Shown here: positions 1 through 4,843 of the stretch, one piece after another
Numbering within the stretch: position 1 is the stretch's first letter
Layout: each line of letters starts with the position of its first letter
Assembly: GCA_016203345.1 (NCBI GenBank)
Contig: JACQMZ010000120.1
Span: 1 to 9,244 of the forward strand
DNA from: Candidatus Woesearchaeota archaeon
GTDB taxonomy: Archaea; Nanobdellota; Nanobdellia; Woesearchaeales; ARS49
Direction: 5' to 3'
Length of the DNA: 9,244 nt
The notes under the pieces: model-generated
What the model was told of the DNA's origin: nothing
The model's database searches: none
Seen by the model: only the letters and a program-made list of their open reading frames with translations
Made by a program: the position numbers and the translations under genes

Positions 1-64
1 GTACAAGCCAAAACCCTGCGTGTCTTCCATCCCATAAAAAGAATACGAAAATCTAGTGCAGCCC

Positions 65-442
65 TCACGTCAGGTCTTCCGCTAACGCTCCAGACCTGCC
101 GAATGGGCAGCAGTGCATAGGTTTAATTTCCATCTCTGGAAGTGGCTTGTCCTTCCAAGTATAGCGAATACTGGTGTGATCGTTAAGATACTCCAATAGC
201 TCTGCGCAGTCATCGCTTTGCATAGCAACAAAGCCATGTCGGATAAGGTCTTCATGTAACTTGCAGAATCTATCTTTAGCCAATTTTTCAATAATCATGT
301 CGATGTCTTCTGTGCCACGTGTGCGACCTGTGGCGATGGCAACAAATCCTGAAACTATAATGTAAGTGCAGTGGCGCTCCACCACTTGACAGAAAGCAGT
401 GCAGAACTCATCCAGAATATTTTTTGGGGCTTCGCGGTTCAC
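65..442 (-). pseudogene. Truncated nucleotidyltransferase-fold protein (125 aa remnant)
   Basis: The N-terminal half resembles the minimal nucleotidyltransferase superfamily common in archaea. Residues 31-50 hold the pattern G-F-V-A-I-x-x-G-R-x-R-G-T-E-D-I-D (metal-binding D46 and D48), followed by a helix, and E105 in MEIK at about the third acidic position. Homologues as I know them continue for roughly 60-90 residues after that strand. Here the protein stops about 20 residues later, and its last residues (about 115-124) are encoded by a palindromic repeat at 71-98. I infer truncation by the repeat. The start is GTG at 442: a TATA box at 464-473 lies 26 nt upstream, which fits a leaderless transcript. 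The substrate is unknown. It may be a partner-less antitoxin or toxin component, but no partner gene is visible. A functional short form cannot be excluded. Confidence 0.55.
71..98 (+). repeat. Palindromic repeat A at the end of the truncated gene
   Basis: Perfect 7-bp arms CAGGTCT (71-77) and AGACCTG (92-98) enclose a 14-nt loop containing CCGCTAACGCTC. The loop resembles the loops of repeats F and G (CGCTACCGCTC, CGCTTGCGCTC). It lacks the inner GAAC/GTTC stem of those copies. It lies inside the last codons of the nucleotidyltransferase-like gene. Confidence 0.6.
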
Positions 443-463
443 AATACGTGAAGAGAATGCGCG

Positions 464-473
464 TTTATAAGTA
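464..473 (-). promoter_or_regulatory. TATA box for the truncated nucleotidyltransferase gene
   Basis: On the minus strand this reads TACTTATAAA. Its centre is about 26 nt upstream of the GTG at 442. There is no Shine-Dalgarno match between them, so the transcript is probably leaderless, and this spacing decides the GTG start. Confidence 0.5.
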
Positions 474-487
474 TTGTGCAGAATGTT

Positions 488-1114
488 TCATTTGAATTTT
501 CCTTTGGTTATGAATTTTTTTGGCAATAATTTTTTGGTTTCTGCGTAGGTGTTCTTGTCAAATAGCGTTTTGAGTATGCGTTCGTCGCATTGTCCTGGCT
601 TGCATTGGGCAAAAAGCTTTTTCGCTCGTTGGAGCGACTGGTTATGCTGGTACTTGGCTTTTTCGTATTCTTCTTGCGAGAGTTTTGACGGTACACGCTC
701 AAACTGTAGTTGATACGATGTTCCGAATACCATCTCGAAAATGTACTGCGTTCGTTCCATATGGACGTCAGACGTGACTATGATTGCGCTTTTCCACTTA
801 TTTGGCTTGTACAGGTCGTTCTTGATGAAATAGGCATTGCCTATAGTGCTTTGGGAGTTTTCTTCCTTCAGTATAACTGCTGCCGGAATTTCTCTCTGGA
901 TCAGGTAAAGTTTCATTGCTTCAGCTTCAGTGATTGGGGGTTGAAACTCGTAGTAAAGGCTCCATTTTCCGCTGACGATAATTCGTGGCGCAAGTCCTGC
1001 CAAATAAAGTTCTAGACCCTTGTCGAGTCTTTGCTTTACTTGTCGAGGAATGTTGCCTTCACTATCTATTCCTCCTGCAAGGACAATGATCGCATCAGCT
1101 TTGATTAAGGCCAT
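488..1114 (-). CDS. DUF218/YdcF-like family protein
   Basis: This 208-residue protein matches the DUF218 (YdcF/SanA/ElyC) fold. The first strand is ADAIIVLAGG (residues 6-15). Then come a helix with an arginine-rich stretch, the strand PRIIVSGK (43-50), the motif ITEAEAMKLYLIQREIP (61-77), the signature ENSQSTIGNAYF (85-96), and the strand SAIIVTSDVHMERT (109-122). The helix-rich, lysine-rich tail (145-208) is less typical. There is no signal peptide or membrane segment, unlike bacterial ElyC and SanA, so it should be cytoplasmic. The biochemical role of DUF218 proteins is poorly defined; nucleotide or cofactor binding and envelope functions have been proposed for relatives. The ATG at 1114 is supported by a TATA box 26 nt upstream. 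It is the only plausible full-length start, since the conserved first strand begins at residue 6. It is transcribed away from the tRNA and repeats. Confidence 0.8.
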   Translation of the reverse strand: MALIKADAIIVLAGGIDSEGNIPRQVKQRLDKGLELYLAGLAPRIIVSGKWSLYYEFQPPITEAEAMKLYLIQREIPAAVILKEENSQSTIGNAYFIKNDLYKPNKWKSAIIVTSDVHMERTQYIFEMVFGTSYQLQFERVPSKLSQEEYEKAKYQHNQSLQRAKKLFAQCKPGQCDERILKTLFDKNTYAETKKLLPKKFITKGKFK

Positions 1115-1136
1115 AATGATGAGAAACTAAAAGTTG

Positions 1137-1144
1137 TATTTAAA
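1137..1144 (-). promoter_or_regulatory. TATA box for the DUF218 gene
   Basis: TTTAAATA on the minus strand is centred 26 nt before the ATG at 1114. A second TTTAAAT lies a few bases further upstream (about 1149-1156). No Shine-Dalgarno is visible, so a leaderless transcript is expected. Confidence 0.6.
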
Positions 1145-1200
1145 TCAATTTAAATCATTAAGCGGCATCGCGAGTATACGCTCACTCCAGTCCCACTATA

Positions 1201-1238
1201 CCGTTTTTCTGAATGAGCGCAGCGAATTCGAAAAACGG
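1201..1238 (-). repeat. Palindromic repeat B, downstream of the tRNA
   Basis: Outer arms CCGTTTTTC (1201-1209) and GAAAAACGG (1230-1238) are perfectly complementary. Inside them GAAT and ATTC form a second stem around the loop GAGCGCAGCGA. A single T (A on the minus strand) is unpaired between outer and inner stems on one side. This is the same design as repeats D, E, F and G with a different outer arm. Confidence 0.75.
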
Positions 1239-1305
1239 GCCGTAGGATAAATCCAAACTTCGTTTGGAAGACCCTACGACCCTTCGCTCTGCTACGGGCC
1301 GTAGG
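1236..1305. repeat. Direct repeat of the tRNA 3' end (attachment-site-like)
   Basis: CGGGCCGTAGG occurs at 1236-1246 and again at 1295-1305, where it forms the tRNA acceptor 3' strand plus discriminator. The 48 nt between the copies are filled by hairpins: CGTAGG (1241-1246) with CCTACG (1273-1278), enclosing TCCAAAC (1252-1258) with GTTTGGA (1262-1268). A short element flanked by a copy of the tRNA 3' end looks like the trace of an insertion at the tRNA. No integrase gene is seen in the window. Confidence 0.5.
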
Positions 1306-1306
1306 G
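1272..1306 (+). repeat. Palindromic repeat C sharing an arm with the tRNA
   Basis: CCCTACG (1272-1278) pairs with CGTAGGG (1300-1306). The second arm is the 3' part of the tRNA itself (T-stem and acceptor strand). The loop contains TTCGCTCTGCTAC, similar to other CGCT-rich loops here. In an unprocessed transcript this hairpin would compete with tRNA folding. Confidence 0.5.
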
Positions 1307-1328
1307 GATTCGAACCCCCGACCACTCG

Positions 1329-1354
1329 ATGTCTGTGGCAGCACCGTGTGCCGG
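1329..1354 (-). other. Inferred tRNA intron 2 (after position 39, or shifted by 1 nt)
   Basis: These are 26 nt containing a stem CGGCAC/GTGCTG with loop ACG. Removal restores the 3' anticodon stem GCGAG. Because a C follows the G39 both before and after excision, the boundary can also be 1328-1353 with the same product. Confidence 0.5.
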
Positions 1355-1362
1355 CTTAAGAG

Positions 1363-1376
1363 TTTCACCGAAGTTC
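1363..1376 (-). other. Inferred tRNA intron 1 (between positions 31 and 32)
   Basis: These are 14 nt whose removal joins the 5' anticodon stem CTCGC to loop CTCTTAA. The segment contains ACTTCGGT, a UUCG tetraloop closed by two base pairs. The position is non-canonical, since most archaeal tRNA introns lie between 37 and 38. I could not confirm a full bulge-helix-bulge motif by eye. Confidence 0.5.
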
Positions 1377-1407
1377 GCGAGTGCTCTACCGGCTGAGCTA
1401 ACGGCCC

Positions 1408-1445
1408 AAATTCCGAATTCGCGCTTCGCGCTCATTCAGGAATTT
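1408..1445 (+). repeat. Palindromic repeat D, abutting the tRNA 5' end
   Basis: Outer arms AAATTCC (1408-1414) and GGAATTT (1439-1445) enclose inner arms GAAT/ATTC and the loop TCGCGCTTCGCGCTC, with one unpaired A before the right outer arm. It starts at the base directly upstream of the mature tRNA 5' end. It lies between the likely tRNA promoter and the tRNA, so it would be transcribed as the 5' leader. Confidence 0.75.
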
Positions 1446-1462
1446 GTGTTAAACGTGTGCGC

Positions 1463-1472
1463 CTTTTTAAAG
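1463..1472 (-). promoter_or_regulatory. Likely TATA box for the tRNA
   Basis: CTTTAAAAAG on the minus strand is about 60 nt upstream of the tRNA 5' end. It predicts transcription starting near 1442, at the outer edge of palindrome D. No better TATA is visible nearer the tRNA, because the palindrome occupies that space. Confidence 0.4.
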
Positions 1473-1484
1473 TTGTCCAAATTC

Positions 1485-1573
1485 TAGTGAACGACACAAA
1501 TTATCGGACAATGTATGCTGTCGTTCACTATTTAGAAGGCGACACAATTGTCCTGTAATTAATGTCGTCTTCT
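1485..1573. repeat. Two tandem long inverted repeats between PAC2 and the tRNA
   Basis: The first has perfect 12-bp arms, TAGTGAACGACA (1485-1496) and TGTCGTTCACTA (1519-1530). The second has 11-bp arms, AGAAGGCGACA (1534-1544) and TGTCGTCTTCT (1563-1573), with one mismatch that is G-U in RNA. Both share GCGACACAA or ACGACACAA at the left and TGTCGT at the right, so they look like diverged copies of one unit. TTGTCC or its complement recurs at 1473-1478, 1506-1511 and 1548-1553. No protein gene is visible in 1408-1635. Confidence 0.7.
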
Positions 1574-1579
1574 ATTCCC

Positions 1580-1620
1580 GAAAATTCTTAAACGACCGAT
1601 CGAGGGAGTTCAGAATTTTC
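1580..1620 (-). repeat. Palindromic repeat E at the end of the PAC2 gene
   Basis: Arms GAAAATTCT (1580-1588) and AGAATTTTC (1612-1620) enclose AAAC/GTTC and a short loop GACCGATCGAGGGA. The design is the same as repeat F, with about 6 nt missing from the loop. An extra copy of the right arm, AGTTCAGAATTTTC, follows at 1624-1637 and overlaps the PAC2 stop codon. Confidence 0.75.
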
Positions 1621-1635
1621 GTAAGTTCAGAATTT

Positions 1636-2391
1636 TCATCCGATATAGCTCGTCTCCTTCTTTTGCGGCATTTGCGCTTGCAGTGCACTTGCTCTTCTCA
1701 TGTCTGATTCCATTTGCTTGATTTCTTCGTCAAGGCTTGACAGGTCGAGTTTGAGCTTGTATTTCTTGTCGAGTACTTTGAGGATTTCGCGCGCGCCTGG
1801 TATGCCGAGATACATGGGGTGGCCGTAGGTTTCTGCAAGGATGCACGCGTTTCTCATGCGTTTGGCGCCTGCGTGTGCGATGATGAGTCCGGTGATGCCG
1901 ATGATGGGTCCGACGATGCCGTAGAGTTTGTTGTCGCAGGGTGTGCCTTGCGCGAATGCTTCAACGTGTTTTTTGCCGGTTCCGGTGACGAAGAGTTTTG
2001 GGCGGCGGGGGATTTTTCGCAGGGCGATTCCTCCGATGGAGATGACTTCACTGCACCCGAGGCTTTGGCAATGGGAGAGTGCTGCTTCGCAGAATTCGTG
2101 GCAGCTGCGCTCATCTATGGGCTGGGTGTCTCCGACCAGGAGCAGGATGTCCCGGGTGCTGCGGATGAGCCAGAGCTCGATGCGTGGCATTTCGATGAGG
2201 TGGTGCTCGTTGACGAAGACGGCGTGGGGCATGGCGTGGGAGTGGAATTGGGCGATGCGTTCTGCTTTTTTGGACTCACCCATGAAATCTACGACGATTT
2301 TTCCCACATTTGCGATGCCGGGAAGTCCTACAACAAGCAGTGGGTCATTGAGGGTTGTAGTTTTCTTATTTGGCATAATTGTCCAGCTCAT
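1636..2391 (-). CDS. PAC2-family (proteasome assembly chaperone-like) protein
   Basis: The 251-residue protein has the PAC2 signature. Near the N-terminus is PLLVVGLPGIANVGKIVVDFM (17-37, the family's PGxxxVGK motif). The centre holds SEVISIGGIA (114-123). Then follow GPIIGITGLI (161-170) and AETYGHPMYLGIPGA (186-200), with a charged C-terminal helix (201-240). The family is related to eukaryotic proteasome assembly chaperones and is routinely encoded beside Nop10 and aIF2-alpha in archaea; its archaeal role is not settled. The start at 2391 is chosen because its ATG overlaps the Nop10 stop as ATGA, implying translational coupling. A longer reading in this frame upstream only overlaps Nop10. 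The stop codon lies within an extra copy of the arm of repeat E. It is the last gene of the aIF2-alpha operon. Confidence 0.9.
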   Translation of the reverse strand: MSWTIMPNKKTTTLNDPLLVVGLPGIANVGKIVVDFMGESKKAERIAQFHSHAMPHAVFVNEHHLIEMPRIELWLIRSTRDILLLVGDTQPIDERSCHEFCEAALSHCQSLGCSEVISIGGIALRKIPRRPKLFVTGTGKKHVEAFAQGTPCDNKLYGIVGPIIGITGLIIAHAGAKRMRNACILAETYGHPMYLGIPGAREILKVLDKKYKLKLDLSSLDEEIKQMESDMRRASALQAQMPQKKETSYIG

Positions 2392-2561
2392 AGGACCCCT
2401 TGCGCTTTTCGTTCTGCTTCTTTTGCGGTTCGTCGGTAGGAAGCGTACTTGTCGCCAGGTGCGTATTTGAGGGGTATTACGCTGATGGCGGATCCTCCGC
2501 ACGTGCAGAGTGGCGTCATGGTGAAGGTGTGGCAGCTGGTACAGCGAAGGATTTCTGTCAT
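2388..2561 (-). CDS. nop10: H/ACA ribonucleoprotein protein Nop10
   Basis: The 57 residues match the small Nop10 protein, which with Cbf5, Gar1 and L7Ae forms the H/ACA particle that guides pseudouridylation of rRNA. The zinc-ribbon half starts RCTSC (C7, C10). The second knuckle reads LCTCGG (C19, C21), a CxC where most archaeal Nop10 proteins have CxxC. The C-terminal part, PLKYAPGDKYASYRR (about residues 30-44), is the conserved segment that contacts Cbf5. The start at 2561 overlaps the aIF2-alpha stop as ATGA, and the stop overlaps the PAC2 start in the same way. This order (aIF2-alpha, Nop10, PAC2) is conserved in archaea, which supports the assignment of such a short gene. Confidence 0.92.
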   Translation of the reverse strand: MTEILRCTSCHTFTMTPLCTCGGSAISVIPLKYAPGDKYASYRRTAKEAERKAQGVL

Positions 2562-3328
2562 GCTTCCTGGCGGACGATGTTCGCGCTTACTTCGTTTTTT
2601 TCTGAGAATGTGGTGATGAGATCTGTTGTTTTTTTGAGGATTTTTTCCGCGATTTTGTAGTCTTTTGCAGTGATTTCCCACCGGTAGCATCCTGCGCCTT
2701 TGTAGCGGATGGCCATGCCGTGTTCTTCTGCTTTGGTAAGCGCTTCCTTGATGAGCAGGACGCCGTCGTCTGCATACGAGGTGAGGAATATGTCGCCTGC
2801 GATTTTTACTTCTGGTGGCTTGATGCGTGCTTTGATGAGGTCTGTGATGTCTTTGGCAATTTTTTTGTCGACGAATTCAGACAGGTCGAGGTTTGCGGTT
2901 GCCGCGCGTTCAAATGCGTCGAAGACTGTGGGGAATTTTTGGAGGATTTTTTCGCTGATTTTTTGGTAGAGTCCTGGCACGCTGTCTCCGCGGGCTTTGG
3001 CGACTTGCTCTATGATTTTTTCAGCAAGTTGCTCTTTTTTGACATCGTTGAGTTTTTCGCGCTTTTGGGCTTCGTTGACGCGCCTGAGTGAGAGGTCGAT
3101 GTGTCCTTTTTCCTGGTTGACTTGAAGGACTTTGCACACGACTTTTTTGCCTTCGGTGACGTAGTCTCGTATGTTGCGGATGCGTCCGGGTGAAATTTCA
3201 GAAATGTGGATGAGTCCTGTCCTGCCATACTCGTCGAGTTGGACAAAGACAGAATGGTATTGAATGTTTGTAACAGTGCACAGAACGAGTTCTTCGTCTT
3301 GGGGAAATCCTTGTTTCTTTAACAGCAT
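2558..3328 (-). CDS. Translation initiation factor 2 subunit alpha
   Basis: aIF2-alpha is part of the aIF2 heterotrimer that brings initiator Met-tRNA to the small ribosomal subunit. The 256 residues show the expected three parts. An S1 OB-fold is at 11-84, with ELVLCTVTNIQYHSVFVQLDEY and GLIHISEIS followed by KVLQVNQEKGHIDLSLRRV. A helical domain is at about 90-170. An alpha-beta domain is at about 172-256 (PPEVKIAGDIFLTS, with GCYRWEITAKDY). Length is normal for archaeal homologues. The ATG at 3328 is supported by TATA at 3351-3358, centred 26 nt upstream, so the operon mRNA is probably leaderless. It is followed by Nop10 and PAC2 in one coupled operon. In many archaea eL42 and eS27 lie directly upstream; here a kinase-like gene and a toxin-antitoxin module intervene. 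Confidence 0.95.
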   Translation of the reverse strand: MLLKKQGFPQDEELVLCTVTNIQYHSVFVQLDEYGRTGLIHISEISPGRIRNIRDYVTEGKKVVCKVLQVNQEKGHIDLSLRRVNEAQKREKLNDVKKEQLAEKIIEQVAKARGDSVPGLYQKISEKILQKFPTVFDAFERAATANLDLSEFVDKKIAKDITDLIKARIKPPEVKIAGDIFLTSYADDGVLLIKEALTKAEEHGMAIRYKGAGCYRWEITAKDYKIAEKILKKTTDLITTFSEKNEVSANIVRQEA

Positions 3329-3350
3329 TGCACTGCTCTACTTTGGCCGG

Positions 3351-3358
3351 TATTTAAA
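3351..3358 (-). promoter_or_regulatory. TATA box for the aIF2-alpha operon
   Basis: TTTAAATA on the minus strand lies in the 33-nt gap between the kinase-like gene and aIF2-alpha, 26 nt before the ATG at 3328. The operon therefore has its own promoter, although the kinase-like gene lies just upstream in the same direction. Confidence 0.65.
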
Positions 3359-3361
3359 CCT

Positions 3362-4462
3362 TTACTCGTCCACATACCACGCTGGCGTTCTTGCGCCTTC
3401 TGCCAGCTTGATCCACACGCCGTCTGGTGTGTTGATGCACGCTCCAAAGATGCTGTCGTCAGACAATCGGAACTCTCCTGCCTGACGTTGTTCGGTAACA
3501 AGGGAAGGGACTATGCTCGGTCTGGTGACGGACTGGTTTTGAACAGCATATCTGGTGTTGTGGACTTGGAAATATACTGCGCCAGTGCTGGCGTCAAATG
3601 CGATGTCGTTTATTTGAACTTCTGCGACAGTGCCGAAATGCACGATACGTTTATTTTCTCTTTGTGCCTCACGGCGTTCACGCTCGATGCGTTCGCGCGT
3701 TTCCTGTTCTTTTTCTCTGGCGTTGCCAAAAAGGATTGTTGCTTGTTCGGAATAGGGATCGAATAACAGCGTGTGTTCTCCACTTTGAACATTCACTTTG
3801 TACACGTAGTCGGATATGTTGGGTTCTTGTTTTGGTCCCACGTAGAGGATTTCGTCTTTGTTTAACCACAACAGTTCATTAATTGAGCGAAGATCGGTTT
3901 GAAGGAGTGTTGGTGTTTGAGAGGAGAATTGGTCTGCGTTCGTGTACTGTATCTGTCCTCCCACGCTGTATGCGATGACTCCTGTCAATGGATGTCCTTG
4001 GCTGACATACTGCTCAAATCGTTGCTGATCTCCTTTGCCGATTGTTTCGATCACGTATTTGCCGCCAAAGATTAGTCCGCCTACAATCAGCACTGGAGCG
4101 AGCATACAGCCTATGCCTTGCACGATGATACCTCCGAGAGTTCCGACAAATCCAACTCCGTCCCCGACACCTTCCACTGCCTCGTCAACAGGGAGCGGAA
4201 TTCTTTGCCTGAGATTGCCGTGTGAACAATAACTCGTCACGACGTATGGCGTCTCCGCGTGGAGGTCTGCGTCAAGTATAGTCACAACATTAGGGTGGTC
4301 GAGTTTGCCAAGCGCTTCGGCTTCTTGTTGTAGCTTGTGCGCATCGCCTGTTTTGAGCACTCCTTGCTTGCTGGTTTGGTCGTGTCTCACCAGATGCACT
4401 GTGGAGAGGTTTGTGCGTGCAAGTTCTTGTTCAAGTGTCCATGGCCCGATGGTGTGGTGCAT
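3362..4462 (-). CDS. Membrane protein with an isolated protein-kinase N-lobe
   Basis: The 366 residues (from the ATG at 4462) fall into four parts. Residues 5-90 look like the N-lobe of a Ser/Thr kinase: a degenerate glycine loop, VLK with the strand-3 lysine (K37), QQEAEALGKLDHPNVVTILD (45-64) with a candidate helix-C glutamate, and hinge YVVTSYCSHGNLRQRI (73-88). No HRD, DFG or activation loop follows. The chain passes at once into a glycine-rich hydrophobic segment (about 98-138, one or two membrane spans). The C-terminal region (145-366) is probably outside the membrane. It has repeated strand-like motifs (LWLNKDEILYVGP, YVYKVNVQSGEHTLLFD) reminiscent of beta-propeller blades, split by a charged coiled coil (248-273). 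Phosphotransfer looks impossible, so a sensing or scaffold role is more likely. A TTG 7 codons upstream is an alternative start, but TATA spacing favours the ATG. Confidence 0.75.
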   Translation of the reverse strand: MHHTIGPWTLEQELARTNLSTVHLVRHDQTSKQGVLKTGDAHKLQQEAEALGKLDHPNVVTILDADLHAETPYVVTSYCSHGNLRQRIPLPVDEAVEGVGDGVGFVGTLGGIIVQGIGCMLAPVLIVGGLIFGGKYVIETIGKGDQQRFEQYVSQGHPLTGVIAYSVGGQIQYTNADQFSSQTPTLLQTDLRSINELLWLNKDEILYVGPKQEPNISDYVYKVNVQSGEHTLLFDPYSEQATILFGNAREKEQETRERIERERREAQRENKRIVHFGTVAEVQINDIAFDASTGAVYFQVHNTRYAVQNQSVTRPSIVPSLVTEQRQAGEFRLSDDSIFGACINTPDGVWIKLAEGARTPAWYVDE

Positions 4463-4484
4463 CACACCAGTGCAGATCTGCAAT

Positions 4485-4495
4485 TACTTAAAAAG
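4485..4495 (-). promoter_or_regulatory. TATA box for the kinase-like gene
   Basis: CTTTTTAAGTA on the minus strand is centred 28 nt before the ATG at 4462. This favours that ATG, leaderless, over the TTG at 4483, which would overlap the promoter. Confidence 0.6.
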
Positions 4496-4504
4496 TTATC
4501 TCCC

Positions 4505-4551
4505 GAAAATTCTTGAACGACCGAGCGGTAGCGAGAGAGTTCAGAATTTTC
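4505..4551 (-). repeat. Palindromic repeat F between two divergent promoters
   Basis: On the plus strand GAAAATTCT-T-GAAC (4505-4518) pairs with GTTC-AGAATTTTC (4539-4551), leaving one base unpaired. The loop is GACCGAGCGGTAGCGAGAGA. The outer arms are the same as in repeat E about 2.9 kb away. It sits between the TATA boxes at 4485-4495 and 4563-4570, about 10 nt from each. Confidence 0.8.
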
Positions 4552-4562
4552 TCAACGGAAGT

Positions 4563-4570
4563 TTTAAATA
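4563..4570 (+). promoter_or_regulatory. TATA box for the VapBC-like module
   Basis: TTTAAATA is centred 28-29 nt before the antitoxin ATG at 4595. There is no Shine-Dalgarno in between, so a leaderless transcript is expected. Confidence 0.65.
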
Positions 4571-4594
4571 CAAGTACAACTTTATCCTACCAGA

Positions 4595-4843
4595 ATGGTA
4601 GAACTAAAGCTCGTGTCTCAGGTGAGTGAGAAGGGTCAAGTGGTGATTCCCAAGCCTATTCGGCATTTATTGAACATTCGCGCGAAAAACGAAGTAACCT
4701 TTTCACTCATTGACGGGCGTGTCGTGTTGGAGAAGAAAAAACCAGGGGAAATATTGAAGGAATTTTTCGCTGCAGGAAAACCAAAGCTGAAAGCGCCCAA
4801 GCATATAGATTGGGATGCGCTATATTCCTCCCAGTTCACATGA
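4595..4843 (+). CDS. AbrB/MazE-type antitoxin (VapB-like)
   Basis: This is an 82-residue protein with a SpoVT-AbrB swapped-hairpin DNA-binding domain at residues 5-48: SEKGQVVIPKPIRHLLNI (11-28), then strands EVTFSLIDGRVVLEKK. The C-terminal tail (50-82), ending HIDWDALYSSQF, is the kind of aromatic segment by which such antitoxins block the active site of a PIN toxin. Its stop codon overlaps the start of the PIN gene as ATGA, the classic antitoxin-toxin coupling. It probably represses its own promoter, and the palindrome just upstream (4505-4551) is a candidate operator, though the repeat family is dispersed and so not specific. It lies on the strand opposite to the surrounding translation genes. 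Confidence 0.88.
   Translation: MVELKLVSQVSEKGQVVIPKPIRHLLNIRAKNEVTFSLIDGRVVLEKKKPGEILKEFFAAGKPKLKAPKHIDWDALYSSQFT

Larger units (their letters stand above)
1295..1407 (-). tRNA. tRNA-Lys(CTT), intron-containing, no encoded CCA
   Basis: The acceptor stem is perfect (GGGCCGT with ACGGCCC), with U8-A9, D-stem GCTC/GAGC and D-loop AGCCGGTA. The T-arm is GGGGG-TTCGAAT-CCCCT (one G-U pair). The discriminator is G and CCA is not encoded. The body is 112 nt, 40 nt more than a standard tRNA. No single 40-nt excision leaves a U at position 33. Removing 1363-1376 and 1329-1354 leaves stem CTCGC/GCGAG around loop CTCTTAA, the usual tRNA-Lys loop, with anticodon CTT at 1358-1360. The stem then pairs completely and the variable loop has 5 nt. 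Lys identity is also in line with G73 and the GGGCCG acceptor. That this is a tRNA is near certain; its identity and the two introns are inference. The promoter is probably the TATA at 1463-1472. Confidence 0.9.

Noticed and set aside
1150..1368. 72-codon open frame over the tRNA and repeats
   Set aside because: It crosses a convincing tRNA and two palindromes, and its composition reflects those repeats.
1201..1445. CRISPR array (closely spaced palindromes around the tRNA)
   Set aside because: The palindromes have different arms and irregular spacing, and a tRNA lies between them. There are no equal-length unique spacers and no cas genes.
1819..2439. 206-codon open frame on the plus strand opposite PAC2
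   Set aside because: The opposite strand encodes a clear PAC2 protein with ATGA coupling. The frame gives an Asp/Gly/Ala-biased product with no known motif, typical of an antisense shadow.
4460..4483. TTG start at 4483 for the kinase-like gene
   Set aside because: The TATA box at 4485-4495 would be directly adjacent to it, whereas the ATG at 4462 lies at the spacing seen for the other genes here.
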